Origin: Terfezia claveryi
Lineage: Eukaryota > Ascomycota > Pezizomycetes > Pezizales > Pezizaceae
Length of the DNA stretch: 64,000 nt
Direction of reading: 5' to 3'
Assembly (NCBI GenBank): GCA_015179025.1
Contig: WHUX01000001.1
Span: 806,001-870,000 of the forward strand
The translations under genes and the position numbers were made by a program. Numbering within the stretch: the stretch's first letter is position 1; each line of letters opens with the position of its first letter. The notes below the pieces were generated by a model that had not been told where the DNA came from, ran no database searches, and was given only the letters and a program-made list of their open reading frames with translations. Below are positions 12,900 through 24,985 of the stretch, piece after piece.

Positions 12900-14861
12900 A
12901 TGATGGACTACAAGAAATACCTAAAAACTGCTCTAGTTGGTGATGGCAAAATGGTAGGGTCCCTCTTCTTACAGACACTTTTCCCCACCAGAAGTGCAGG
13001 GCTAATGACTTCCCCGGACAGATTACATACCGCCAGCTCTCACGAGAGCTCAAGGTTCATGTCAATGTTGCCAAAGAGTATTTTCTCCTCCTCCTCTCCG
13101 AACACAATGGTAGCCGTGAAGCTCCTCAGCTAATTTCAACTTCGGTAGAATGCTGCACGATTTCCACCACGACCTTAATTTTCGCAAACCATCCTCATGT
13201 CACGCAACGTATATCTTATCTGGGATCCGGCGGACATTGGATAGTCCTTCCTGGCCGGCGACAAATGAAGGGGCGAAGGATGTAGAGGGGGATGAGGTTA
13301 TGGGTAGTAGTCCGTTTGAGTTGTCGCAGGCGTCGTCAGTAGGGAATAGGAATGGAGGTGGGGATAGGGGTGTGGGAGGGAAGGGGAAGGAATTTGTGAG
13401 GAGTATTGTGTTGGTGGGGGAGGAGAGGTTAGAAGGTAAGTTTTTTATTGGGGTGAATGATGGGGGAGAAATCCGTTGTGGGTGATCGGAGTTTGGGCTA
13501 ATGTGACGTTGGGGGAGCCCAGAGGTGAAAGCGAGCTTTGAGGTGCTTTCGGCGATACATGTCTATAGTATTGAACCTTCCCCGCTGAGTGTATGTTTCC
13601 TTTGGCTGGGTGTCTGTTTATCCGTGGTGAAAGCTGATATGGAGACGGGGTACAGGATATGCTTCTCCTCGCGGATAACAGCCTTGCTGTAATGCGTCTT
13701 GATGCCGCGGAAACTTCTCCACAGGGTCTTGCGAAGCAATATGGGAGTATAATGAATCCGCATGCTAAGGTTCACCCTGGCCCCAACCTTATCCACTACC
13801 TTCATCAGGAGTTGACCCCCATCACTGCAATCTAGCGCCGAACGGGACCACGAGTAGCACCCCCACTTGCGGCCACCCCAGAAACTGCGGTACCAAAGAA
13901 GGCCACAGCCACAGCTCTTACGGAAGACAAGAAGTCCATATTCGGGAAGAAGACTGCCTCCGCCACCCCGTCAACCTCCACCTCTACGCCCGCAGCAACC
14001 ACAACCACAGCGACGGCCCAGGGTAAACGCGCCCAAGCAGATTTTTTTAAGGCCTTCGGTGGAGCAGGAGCGAAGAAGAAGGAGAACAAGAGCAATGACA
14101 CCTCCTCACCAGCACCTGCTGCAGCATTAGCGAAACCAAAAGCAGAGAAACTCTTCCCCCCCGTCAAAAGGGCTACAGTATCTATGCCACAGCTGAAGAA
14201 GGAGGATTCAAAAATGGATATTGAAGAGCCGGAGGAGTCAGAGGAGTCAGAGGAGGAGATCATGCGGCCATCCGAGGACGAGGACGAGCCAACTTCGGTG
14301 GCTGAATCCAAGCTAGCGGAATCTTCCGAGGAAGAGGAGGACCCCGATCTCTCTCCCCCATCATCAAAGAAACGCACGACAGTTGAGAATGCGGAACACG
14401 CTCAACGCAAAGCCGAGCGCTCAGCAAAACTCCGTGCAATGATGGATGATAGCGATGACGAGGAAATTCCTACTCCAGGACAACAACAACAACCTACTAT
14501 CACTTCTCCAACCGCAAAACCAGGCGATGATGAGGTGCCCCCGTCAGGACAGATACCACCGTCGTCTATTACTGCTAGTACGAGCACCCCAGCGAGGAGG
14601 AGGAGAGCTAGAAGGAAGGTTAACAAGCGGACTACGACAAGGGATAAAGATGGGTATTTGGTCACGAAGAATGAGATGGTCTGGGAAAGTTATAGTGAAG
14701 ACGAGCCCGAAGCTCCACCGCAGGGGGTTAAGAGAGAGAGGCCGGTTGTGATTGCGAGGGAGAAGAAGGAGGATGGTGAGGGGGAGAAGGGGAAGAAGAA
14801 GGCGGTCGCGAAGAAGGGCGCACAGCAGGGGAATATCATGAGTTTTTTTGGGAAGAAGTGA
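12900..14861 (+). CDS. POL32: DNA polymerase delta subunit Pol32/Cdc27 (p66-like)
   Basis: Exons 12900-12953, 13022-13077, 13149-13435, 13523-13590, 13656-13769 and 13836-14861 give 534 residues. The N-terminal winged-helix region that binds the B subunit reads MDYKKYL...ITYRQLSRELKVHVNVAKEMLHDFH with HATYILSG after it. The long middle is low complexity (Ala/Thr/Pro, then acidic and Lys-rich). The C terminus is a consensus PCNA-interacting box, GNIMSFFGKK (Q in QQGNIMSFF, with I, FF). It supports processive replication and break-induced replication in the nucleus. The start is the first of two adjacent Met codons; homologues usually begin at MDYK (12903). Intron 5 (13770-13835) uses an atypical GTTCAC donor but restores the conserved MNPHAK/RRTG junction. 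Confidence 0.92.
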
Positions 14862-17370
14862 GCGTACGTGGAGGCCGGTGGAGGATTGTTTGGTTTAAGG
14901 AGGGGAGAGAGAGGTTTCTTTTCTTTTTCTCGTGAGTAATAGATGTTTACTTGGGATGTTATGTTAATAATGCACCGCGCCTGGGAATGGCTACGTTGGA
15001 AAAGTATACCAGAAAATAATTGGATTTTTTTTCAGGGTGGGGGGTTATGCCATAGTATGATGAATGAGGGTCATCATAATCACACTCAACTGGATTTCAA
15101 ACATCCCGAATAACTAAGTGATATGGGTGTCAGTTCCACCAGTACAAAGTATATAAAAGCTAGTGTCTGCGTAGTTTGACTTTGGGGTAACATCTGAAAA
15201 GATTGGCCTTGCTTTTACCCTGAAATTACCCACAGGTTGCAGTCTCGTGGCCTAGGTATTCGGTTTCTCCTCTTCTCGTTGTTGGAATAACACGTACACT
15301 TGTGGAGAAGCTTAATATGACGAGCACAAACCCTAAGTCAAAAGGACAGCACAGCCCGACGTTGTGAAGTATTCAAGTCATAAATATATACATACCACTG
15401 GAATAGCGGGATGGTAGAAGGAATCTTCAAACAATCAAGTCAATCAAGCCACTGCACATACTGCATTGCCTTCTGCATTATTTTCCGGCTACTTCGCTCT
15501 GGCGCACCGGGGCCTTCTATTCTCAATAGGTTCTGAGCTCCGTCCACTGCGCTACTAACTCGCACGCTCGAGATCTCTCAACACGCCTACAGCCTTTGCT
15601 ACAAGATGAATATGAAACTGTACGTGTAAGACCCCAAGCTGCGCATGCGCAAGCAAGTCACTAGGGTCAGCTCCAGTGGTCCTTCTATACCGGTACTCAT
15701 GCTCATAAGGCTTCCTAATTCCGAAGTTCTCAAGCCCAAGCTCAGAACCTGTTGGGAATAGAAGAGCCAGTTCGCCAGTCTAGCGACTACATACAGAGCG
15801 AGCAATCGATATTGACCAGGAATAATGCGGAAGGCATACGGTAGTATATGTTGATTGATCGAGGTTGTTTCTTATTCGTTAACTTCCCTTTTACCAGCCA
15901 GGTGTATATTCATATATTACTTGACAGTACTAAGTTACTTCACCACTGAACCCTGATATGTACCACCGACCTTCAATACCACCAAAAGTCAAATATGAAC
16001 TCTCCCAACACTCTAGCAGAGGAGAAAGGACTACAGGGCATGGTGTGAAGAGAGAGGAAACCCAAGAGGCGCTCAGCAGAAGAAGTGGCACAAGGGTTTG
16101 ATTTGGAGATGATCCCGACATTATAGGTAACTGTATTCGGGATAAAGTGTCGAATGTGAAAACTGCATGGTCGGCAGCAAAAAATTATAGGGACCAGTTG
16201 GGGCGGAGCTGTTTGAATACGAAAGTCTCCATTCTCTTTCTACCTATCGATTGGATGGTAGCAGGCCAAATAGTTGGTACCCCGTTCTTCTAGAGGACAC
16301 CAACTGGATCTACATACATACCTACCTACGCAAAGAGCTCACGAGCATTTGTCTCCAAAAATCTGTAGGATCTACATCTTCAACACCACTTCCGTAGAGC
16401 ACGCAAACACTCAGCTCTTCTGAACATAGGAGCGGCTTGAGGTGGCACCAAGGCAGATCGGATGTAATGAAAAAATTCAAGCAGATGCTTAGGGAAGGAC
16501 GTTTGACGCTCTAATGACCATGCTTAACAAGATTGGGGTCTTCCGGCTCCGCCCCTGAAAATCTTGCCTGTGTATATAGATTTGATTCTGCAATACAATT
16601 CCCCTTCTGGGTGTGCCAGCCCTTCTTCTACCACCGAGATGCTCCTGCTCCAGCCATCTCTCATCATCTCATATGCCAGAGCAGGTTGTGGAACATGAGA
16701 CAAGCTACATAGATAGGTCCAACTATGTGATCCCTGCCAATGCTATCCTGACGGATTCTCAGTGGTACCGGTAACTCTCCATCTGGCTACGGCGTTCCGG
16801 GGTAAATATCGATCTTCTGACAACAGTTACGAAGTACATACGCCCTTTCCTTATATATGAAACAGCCCTTCCAGCCTTCCAGGCTTTTGAATCATTTACT
16901 GCCGCTATAAAACCCATCCAGAAACCCAGGTAAGACATTAAACCCCCATCGCTGGGCGACTGCTATGGCAGGGAATATGTATTAGGCCTTTTAACTTAGG
17001 GATATACTATGTACTCATAAGCCCTCGCTATGCATGATATCAAAAATGCGCCCTCACACCAGTATCAAAAACGCAGAAATTCATCAGCACATCCCAAGTA
17101 AAGAAAGTAAACAATCACTAAAACAACCAAAATACCGTAATCTGATTTCGTAAGGGAACGGGGAAAATTCGAAAAACATCACACACGCCCCATCGTAGTC
17201 CCTGTCCCCATCATCCTATCCTCGTCCCCATCGCCTGGCTCAACCCTCCTGCAATCCCCACATCCGGCGCAAACCACCCGTGCCCCGCTGCATTCCCCCC
17301 TGTCACTATATCACCATTTCCCCTTCCCCCGCTCCCCCACCACCACCCATATGCTTCAACCGCCCTGTCG
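14862..17370. other. Convergent intergenic region, 2.5 kb
   Basis: Lies between the 3' ends of POL32 (plus) and FIG4 (minus). Three GGGTAA cores, one inside an exact TTACCCTGAA, cluster at 15184-15232. TACC/TACA-rich microsatellite occurs at about 16310-16328. No coding potential was seen. The last 65 bp (17306-17370) would belong to FIG4 if its frame break is an error. Confidence 0.55.
15215..15224 (-). promoter_or_regulatory. TTCAGGGTAA motif (copy 1)
   Basis: Exact 10-mer on the minus strand, flanked within 35 bp by two more GGGTAA cores. It lies between two convergent genes. See the finding on this motif. Confidence 0.35.
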
Positions 17371-20300
17371 TCAACCACGTCTGATAGGCTTTATACCTCT
17401 TCTTCCACAAACCCCCCCAGCACCCCCACCTAACCCAAGCCCATCCTCACCTTCAACCTCCACCCCAAGAACATTCTTTTCCTCTTGAATTTTTATGAAT
17501 CGGTTGTAGAGCGCTACATCGTCGTCCTTAACGACGAGCGCATCAACGCCTAGATTTGGCATGTTGACGTAGTTGTAGAAATGCGAGTACTGTTGCGTGG
17601 TTGGTGTTGGTTGGGGTAAAGGTTTCTTAGCAGAGATAGAGGAAGAGGTGGTGGTAGAACAGGAGTTGAAGGTGCCGGAGGACATTGATCTAGTCGTTGT
17701 GGTTCTGGTACTCTGTGGAGAGGAAGAAGAGGGGATTGTAGACGGTGGCTCTGCGGTGGATGAGGTCACAAGGGGAAGATTAAGAGGATGTGACATGTAT
17801 CTGCTATACTCATCTGCATCTGACGGCGAGACTGAAGGGGAAAGTAGTTGCAAGACCAGATCTTCAAGTGGTGGGAGCGGTTGGTGTTTCGGTCCAGGTG
17901 TAGTTGTGGCTGATGAGAACGAGAAGGACTTTGTAGGTGACCCCAGAGGCTGAGGGAATAATTTAGGGAACGTATTCAGACTATTAGGCTGCGTACCAGA
18001 GTCACCACTCTGCTGCTGCTGCTGCTGCTGCTGATCCTGTTGTTGCTGCGAGCCCGTGTCCGAACCCCCCACCCAAGAAAATGCAAACTTTTTTAAGTGA
18101 TTTTCCATCGTCAATGAAGATTGCCTTCTATGCCCCTTCCTCTGTTGTACACTCGCAATTTTATCATCTTCATTCACCTCCTCTAATACCCGTCCTGCAC
18201 TTGCACCGTCTTCAATTTGCAATGCAATTTTCACACTCTTCCTGTTTCTCTTCTTTCTCTTTGCTGGGTCCGTGCTTATTGAGTCCGCATAAGTCACACG
18301 GACTCTAAACGGTGATAGGTCATATTTCCCCTCCTGTGTCATCTTAATGGGTATGTATCTAAATGCAGAATTCAAGTTATACGAAAACACTTTATCCAAT
18401 GGTGAGTATGCCCTTGGGCGGTAATATTCCAACCAGTAGTCATCGAAGAAGCTGAATGGTTTTCCTGCATATTTTCCGATAGCATGAGATGTATCCGGCA
18501 TAATTCTTTTTTGAAGGTTATTAGGAGTCCACCATTTAATATAGCTTCTTCGGCGCTTCCCCTCCCTTGGGTCCATATGGTGAAGGTAGTAATCTGTTGT
18601 CAAATCCCAGAGCATAGGTTGCCCACTCACGAAGACGTAGTTTCCCAAGAAAAGGTTGATGGCTTCTTGTCTCTGTGCGTCTAGAAAAGAATTGTTGTAG
18701 TATCTTTTGAAGCTCTCTAACATGTCTCTTGAATGACTTGTCCACTGATTGATCTTCCTGTAAGTCTCCATCGTATTTACTAAATGCGAGCCGGCATACT
18801 GCACAGCAATTGTGTCTCCATGATCTCTGAACATATGCGTAAATAAATTCACAGCATCGGTGTCATACTCAATTGAGGTGGTATCAATGACCCCTAATGC
18901 GTGAAGTTGGTGCCCTAGGGCTCTCTTTCCCACTACAAACTGGGCCGCGTTCGTTCGATCGAGACAGTCGATACAGTTAGTTCTGCACACGCCGTTCTGC
19001 ATTGATGAAGGCTTCTCAGGGTTGTAGCCATTGTGAAAGAACCCTGTGGTCTTCAAAACCTGGTCTGCAATCTCTTCCAGTGTTTCTATCACATCCTGAT
19101 CTCGGCTCTTTGAAGCACGACTCATGTCCCACGCGATATATTGTATTCTGTGTTGCTTAGGAAGGAACTGGTTCAGGTAGGTAATTGCCTGTGTGAACTC
19201 CTTCAATAGAATGGACTCTCTCGCTATTCGCTCACGGGCCTAAGGCTATTTTTAGCAGGTACTCCCATGGTATAGGCTCAATGTATGATTGACGTACCTT
19301 CACCAAGTTCAAAACTATAATCGGAGTGCCATACCTCTGAAGCATGTTATCAAAATGCAATGCCGCGGCACTGAAGAAGGGATCAATAAGATTCACTGCA
19401 TATTGTCAGCTAGGTTCGTTTGAATGCTTTAAGGCATCTTACACTCTATAGGCGGCTTTGGAGTGGCCGGATTATTTTCCTGTGTCCAAAATAGTGGTAT
19501 ACTTCCACGGTGTTGGACATAGGACGTGTAATTCGGATTAGAATAAAGCCTACCGCCAGAGGCATGAAATGAGGTATTCTGCATCTCGGAGACGATTTGC
19601 TCAGTCTCCACATCATTTGCAACATAACCTAGGTCATTTGCGCCACGTTTAAGAAACCGTGCACCAGCAAAATGACGAGATCTACGTGCTATCACTGTAA
19701 TGTATATCTGCCTCCCATAAACAGAGATCGCTAGCACACAAGGTTAGTGAAGAATATAGTCTAGTTATAGACTCTAGTACTTACTGGCTTGATCAACAAA
19801 TCCATGAATGATAGGTAAGCACCAGTCAAATGTATTTTTACCAATGTGACGAATAGCTGGCTGTAGCAAGTAGTTGTTCCAAGCGAACATGTCATTGATA
19901 CCTGAATTCCCTGGGTGGGGTAGGCCTTTTGCCAGGGCCCCCCTCTCTCTTGTAATATTATACTGCAGCGTATGCGTTATGTCATAAGAATAACTGAAGT
20001 AAAACGAGCGGGAGAGGTCTAGATTTCCCAAAATGTGAATGAATCTGGCCTCTTCTGGGGTATGGTCAGTCTTCTTGGGGTTTACGGAGCTTGTAGTGAG
20101 ATGAACCATCTCCGTATTGTCAATCTTATGTGATGTTAGTCGGCAGGCGGAAAGCCATCGGGGGGAGAAAACCCAACCTGGTAGATATAATGCCCTCCTA
20201 TTGTAGCTACAATACTCCTCTTTGTAATGAGTAGCATATAATATGCCCCTGTGAATCGTATAAAGCCCAGTAATCCCCAAAACGGACATCGATGTTTTAG

Positions 20301-21053
20301 ACCCCCATTGATAATATTTCCATCCTCAATAGTCGCTAACAGTCTCGACATTTCATCTCGGGTATACTCCACCTCATCCTCAATTATTGAGAGATCACCC
20401 ATCTCAGCTGTCCTATCAATCTTCAATATTCTGAATCTTGAATCTTGCAAATCTGACCCTACAATATAGTACCGCATTGTCGTTTCGTAGAGAGTGAACT
20501 TATGCATCCTTCTGATACCTTCATCCTTTTCGAAAATCTCCTTTTTTGCACCATGCGTACTAGCAAAGTGCCGTTTGTCTGACCTGTCAAAAGGTTTAGG
20601 TACGCTAGACTCTTCATCTTTATCATCTGTCGTGTAAGCTGCTCTAGACCGAGGACTTGCCGGAGGGTTATTCGAGAGTTGGGGGAAAGTGGGACGTGGC
20701 GGTGGGGGTGGGCTCTCGATAACGGGACTGTAGACTGGGGGTCGGATGGTCTCTCCAAGAACCTCGTTTGAGGTGATCTCCGGCTGCTCGTCCGGATATA
20801 CATGACCCTGATTCACATCCGCTCCGGGTACGCTGGCCTGTTTATGACCATCAGGTTCGTGATGTGCACTGCCGACTTCCGAGATGGATGTTGGAAGTGA
20901 CCCTACTGTAGATTTTGAACCTGAATGTGCGCCGGAATGTATGCTATTTGGGACAGAAGCAGGTGGTGTGTAAGAATCAACCCCGCCACGGTTCGCCGCG
21001 GCACTCGAGCTTCGGGGCCCTTCGCCTTCTTTTTCCGAATATATTGGGGCCAT
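17371..21053 (-). CDS. FIG4: Fig4-type phosphatidylinositol-3,5-bisphosphate 5-phosphatase (Sac domain)
   Basis: Exons 20178-21053, 19785-20124, 19443-19730, 19298-19395 and 17371-19239 give 1,156 residues. The N-terminal 120 residues are Ser/Pro-rich. The Sac domain follows: [51 protein letters not shown], and the catalytic loop [13 protein letters not shown] at about 619-631, with Cys623 and Arg629 forming the CX5R centre. [20 protein letters not shown] and LFLGNYVF match the Fig4 C-terminal side. A polyglutamine tract is encoded at about 18008-18052. In the Fab1-Vac14-Fig4 complex it controls PI(3,5)P2 on vacuole/endosome membranes. The C terminus seems cut short by a one-base frame break at the G7 run (plus-strand 17412-17418). 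With one more G the frame continues to 17306 with an aromatic/basic tail. Confidence 0.93.
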
Positions 21054-22668
21054 TATTATCTTGAGTGGGGTCTCAGTTGTCTTGTCCTGTGAGGGGTTTC
21101 ACGACTGCAAAATCACACAGCGATACGATGTCATGACATGCAGCACCTGCGTGATCGCTGCAGAGGATGCCTAGATGGGATGCTATTGGGATTCTGGAAA
21201 GCAGAAGGAGAAGTAGAAGTGACCGGTACAGTATGTATGGGTTGATATATATCTCGTTCAGCAATCCGGGTTGAACAGTCGAAACACACAGGCAGCAACA
21301 GCTAGGTATGCCAAGAATCTCATAAGTTGAGCTCATATTTGCAAATGCCAAAACGAACTCCACCCGTTTAACGAAATATATTAAATATACCCCCAATGAT
21401 GATATCCCTCTCCCTTGTACGTAAACGACAATCACCCCACCTTCTGCGATATTGATATCCGCGGGTCAGCATTGGTCTTATTAGGCTGCACCCATGGCCT
21501 ACTACTGGCCTCGTTCCAGAATCCCTGCGTTCGCTATAACTCAAATGTCATAGACGACCTGCATCAAACTTATCCCTAAACGTACCGGCATTCAGAACTT
21601 GGCCTTCTCACATGCTTGTTCAGGCTGACATGTGCCGGAACAGAGAAGAGAAAGTATCAACATAATGCAGGTTAAGCAACAGCGGGGGAAGAGGAACCGT
21701 CGATTCAAGAAACATACAGGGAGGACCTGGAGGACCTGCCTCGAGTCTACATGGTTATCATAGTGATTTGTGGCCAACGTGGGATACGTACATCGTGAGG
21801 AGCAATTCAATTCTCACATGTATGCACTTCCTCATACTAAAAAGTCTCTAGATCTTCCCCGATCTCGATCCCAAACGCATCAATGTGCGCAGTATAAAGA
21901 GAGGGATAAAAGAACGAAAAGGGTCAATAGTTTGGAAACAGAATGGGCAAAACCGCAGTGAGAGGCACTCAGTGACGCAGTCATTTTTCTCAGCCTGTGC
22001 CTGAGCCCGAGAAGTTCTCAAGGGTCCTGTACAAAAATATCGGCAAGGTAAGCATAACGGGCCAGTCATATTGTAACAATACCCGAATTCTCGATTTCGA
22101 TCGCATCGAGGCCTGGATCCCTTGCTACAAGGGAGAGGGTATTAGGACTCGCCTTTAACGGACCACCCCCTCTAGCTCTGATTGACCTCTCCCTTTCTCC
22201 ACCTCTCATCACCTTGAGTTGCTCTAGATACTACCCCAGGAGAAATCCTAAACCGACAAATCACTGAATTCCACCCACTGGAATTAGCTTCACGAACACC
22301 CGCTAGATTCATACCTCATCATACACGAGAGCTCGAGTGTGTTGTTCACTTTTAAGGCCAGAATAGCTTGCAGTTACTGTTCCAGTTATCTGTTTCAGTT
22401 GTTCCCCTCAACAACTTATCCGCGCATCTTCTCTCATCGTGATTCCTTTTTCCACATTCTCTATCACTGGATCGATTTCTCCCTCACTCCGAGATCCCGG
22501 CCCTCTCACTCCTTGTTTCTTTTTTTCTATTTTACCTGCGTGGGGGAAGTGGTGAGCCTTCCGCTACATCTTCTTCTGCACCCTCCTTCGTCACCGGGTC
22601 GAATTAAAATCGGTGTTATCTGATAAATAAACACTTCCCACAATTCAAAAGCCTTCGCATTCCACCTC
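21054..22668. other. Divergent intergenic region, 1.6 kb
   Basis: Shared promoter interval between FIG4 (minus) and the J-domain gene (plus). CT-rich DNA lies at about 22170-22620 ahead of the plus-strand start, which is typical of fungal core promoters. No convincing gene was seen. Confidence 0.6.
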
Positions 22669-23961
22669 ATGGAGCTAGACGGTGACTTTTCATCACCGGC
22701 AAGTCGAGCCCGGTACAAGTCTCAATTGATAGAAGGCACGAACTTCCCTGCAGACTGCACCCTTGCCAACCACTAAGTTACAAACGTTAAATCTAACTCT
22801 ACAACACAGATATTCTTCGTGAAGATGACCTTTACAAGGTCCTGGGTGCCCCTAAGGATGCCACCGCTTCAGAACTTCGACGCTGCTACCTCGAACGCTC
22901 GAAAATGACCCATCCAGACCGGTTACCATACCACGAATCATCGACGGCGGCATTCCAGCGTCTAGCATTTGCATATGAGATCTTAAAATCTCCGTCATCG
23001 CGGCGAATTTATGACAAAGCTTCCCGTCAAGGAGGAGGCGGCCGGAGGGCGTCTACGTCAGCACAAACACTGAACGGAGACCAGACCTTCCGAGGGGCTG
23101 TTGAGGCTATGCTATACGAGTTTATGACTGGAGACTTCGCTCTTGTCAAGAGCCTAATACAGTCCTTGAATAGGCAATACCCGAATTTGGTCAGCGAAGA
23201 CGCAATTGACGGCATTGAACGCAGTTGGTTCCGGGTCAGAGATCTTATCATCAGCACTCGACACTACGCGCTCTTGGTATCAATCGAGCTTGGGAGGATA
23301 AACCGCGTACAGAAAAAACTTCGGGCGTTGGGTTACTTTGATGTATTTGGGAGGATGAGGATGACCGCTCAATTGGTTAAGGTTACGCTTGCCGTGCCGA
23401 TGAGAGTGGATCGGGCTTTAAGGTTGAGGGAAGAGCGAGAGAGGAGGGCGACCGAAGCGGGGTGGAATGCAGCAGAGGGCATGGGATTTGATACAATTGA
23501 GGGAAAGGCTGGAAGAAGGGGCGGAATATTGAATGAGAGGGTATTTAAGGTTTTGGAATTCATTGTGGGGGAAAGTGCGGAGGATCCGGAAGCAGATGCG
23601 GCATGGATTGCCTCAACATCAAGGGCGGCATAATTATAACGATGAGCAATGGAATAGGTTGGCAGAAGGGTGGCAGTCGGACTTGGCAATTAGAGAATGG
23701 AGGAGGAAAAAGAACATAAAGGCGGGGCAGTACATTGGTGATCGACACTTTGGGGTATTGGTTGGATATAGTAGCATGGTATTATGTCTTGGGGTTCCTC
23801 TATGTGGGTTATTCACGCTATTGGGGTTTAGGAGGGTAAATACATTCATGGGCTTCTCCTGTTCCTCATCATTTCACGCTATTAGTTTCTTCTTTCAATC
23901 ATCCCCCCTCTCCTTGTTTATGCACAATATATACCTCCCTACTAACTATGGGCACTGTTGA
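22669..23961 (+). CDS. J-domain (DnaJ/Hsp40) protein with C-terminal membrane segment
   Basis: Proposed exons 22669-22681, 22810-23574 and 23624-23961 give 371 residues. The 13-nt first exon encodes MELD and splices (phase 1) to DILREDDLYKVLGAP. The J domain covers about residues 10-75 with the HPD motif at 39-41, needed to stimulate Hsp70 ATPase. There is no Gly/Phe linker or zinc-finger region, so it is a class C J-protein. Without the 49-nt intron 23575-23623 the frame stops at 23633. With it (donor GTGCGG, CTCAAC branch, acceptor AAG) the frame runs into an acidic-basic helix (DEQWNRLAEGWQSD) and a hydrophobic stretch at about 303-328, suggesting a tail or late membrane anchor. The final 40 residues are doubtful; another intron may exist after 23836. 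Client and compartment are unknown. Confidence 0.75.
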
Positions 23962-24985
23962 AAAATAGCCTGGAGATTTCTTCTGTTAATTTTTTTGGCT
24001 CGGTACGGGTTTTTGATGTTTGAGTGGCGTTTAAGTTGTATTGTGGTCTAGTATTGTTGTTTACTTTTTTGTAGTTTTTTTGTGTGTCCACTATCTATCT
24101 TTGATTAACATGTGAAAGTGGCAATATGGGGAATTTTCGGAACTTGTTGGCTTTTTCTCTTTTTATGATTCTGTTAGATTGTTTCAATGACTTAGACTGG
24201 GATTAACATAACAAATGTTGTACGGTAACAATTCTTGGGGGGCAAGGGGTTGTCTTCTATATCACTTACTTGCGTGTCTGTTTTTTTTTTTTACTGGTTT
24301 TTTTTGTTGTTCTCTTATATGGGAAGGGGCAGGTGAGGTAGTTGTAAATGGTGGTTTGCAAGCGGTAGAATGCTGGCTTACTGCTTTACGGACTCTTACC
24401 TGCACAAAACTAGAAGGAAAAAAAGGCACCAGTTAGCTATGATACTTACGATGAACGACTTTTACGAAATTTAGTCCACTAAACTTCATACGATTACCTA
24501 AGCGAATCTCTCATCCCTTGACTGATGAGTGCATTTATCACAGTGCCACATGTATTTCCTCACGCCACATGCTGATATCAAGCACGTGGCAGCGTTGCAG
24601 AGTGTCAAAATACTATCTTATCAATTTGAGATTCCTCTTTCTCCCTTCTACCGTACTCTAAAAATGTAAACGTGAAAGCGCCCAATGCGAAAAAAAGTGG
24701 TAAAAGCCAAAGTAGAGGAGAGCCTAGAGATATTTGAAATAGAAAAATCGTTACGTTAATGAAAAAATTCGTCAACGACCACACTCGATCTTGATGTGCT
24801 TAAAACCAACGTGGGTATGTATCATTCTGGGCTTGGTTCTGCTGAAGCAGAATATGTCCTATCTACCCTTCAGAGACCATGTATCCCCTCAAGTTATTAA
24901 ACAACGTCTCTCAATGTCTCAATGACTTCTCCACCCACAGTCGAATCTACGCTGGACTACCGCAAGCACAAGTTGCTGACGGAAG
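23962..24985. other. Convergent intergenic region with a possible structured RNA
   Basis: Between the J-domain gene and PDX3 3' ends. T-rich runs occur at 24280-24310. A base-paired element at 24329-24406 is listed separately. No protein gene was seen. Confidence 0.5.
24329..24406 (+). ncRNA. Candidate structured RNA (H/ACA-like single hairpin)
   Basis: GCAGGTGAGG (24329-24338) pairs with the stretch ending ACCTGC at 24403 using two G-U pairs. Inside it AAGCGGTA (24360-24367) pairs with TACTGCTT (24379-24386) with one G-U pair. Two unpaired flanks lie between the stems and ACA follows immediately. That is the plan of one H/ACA snoRNA hairpin, but there is no second hairpin or clear H box. 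Weak support; it could be chance. Confidence 0.15.

Noticed and set aside
13832..14377. 181-codon minus-strand frame opposite POL32
   Set aside because: Antisense shadow of the Glu/Asp- and Ala-rich POL32 exon.
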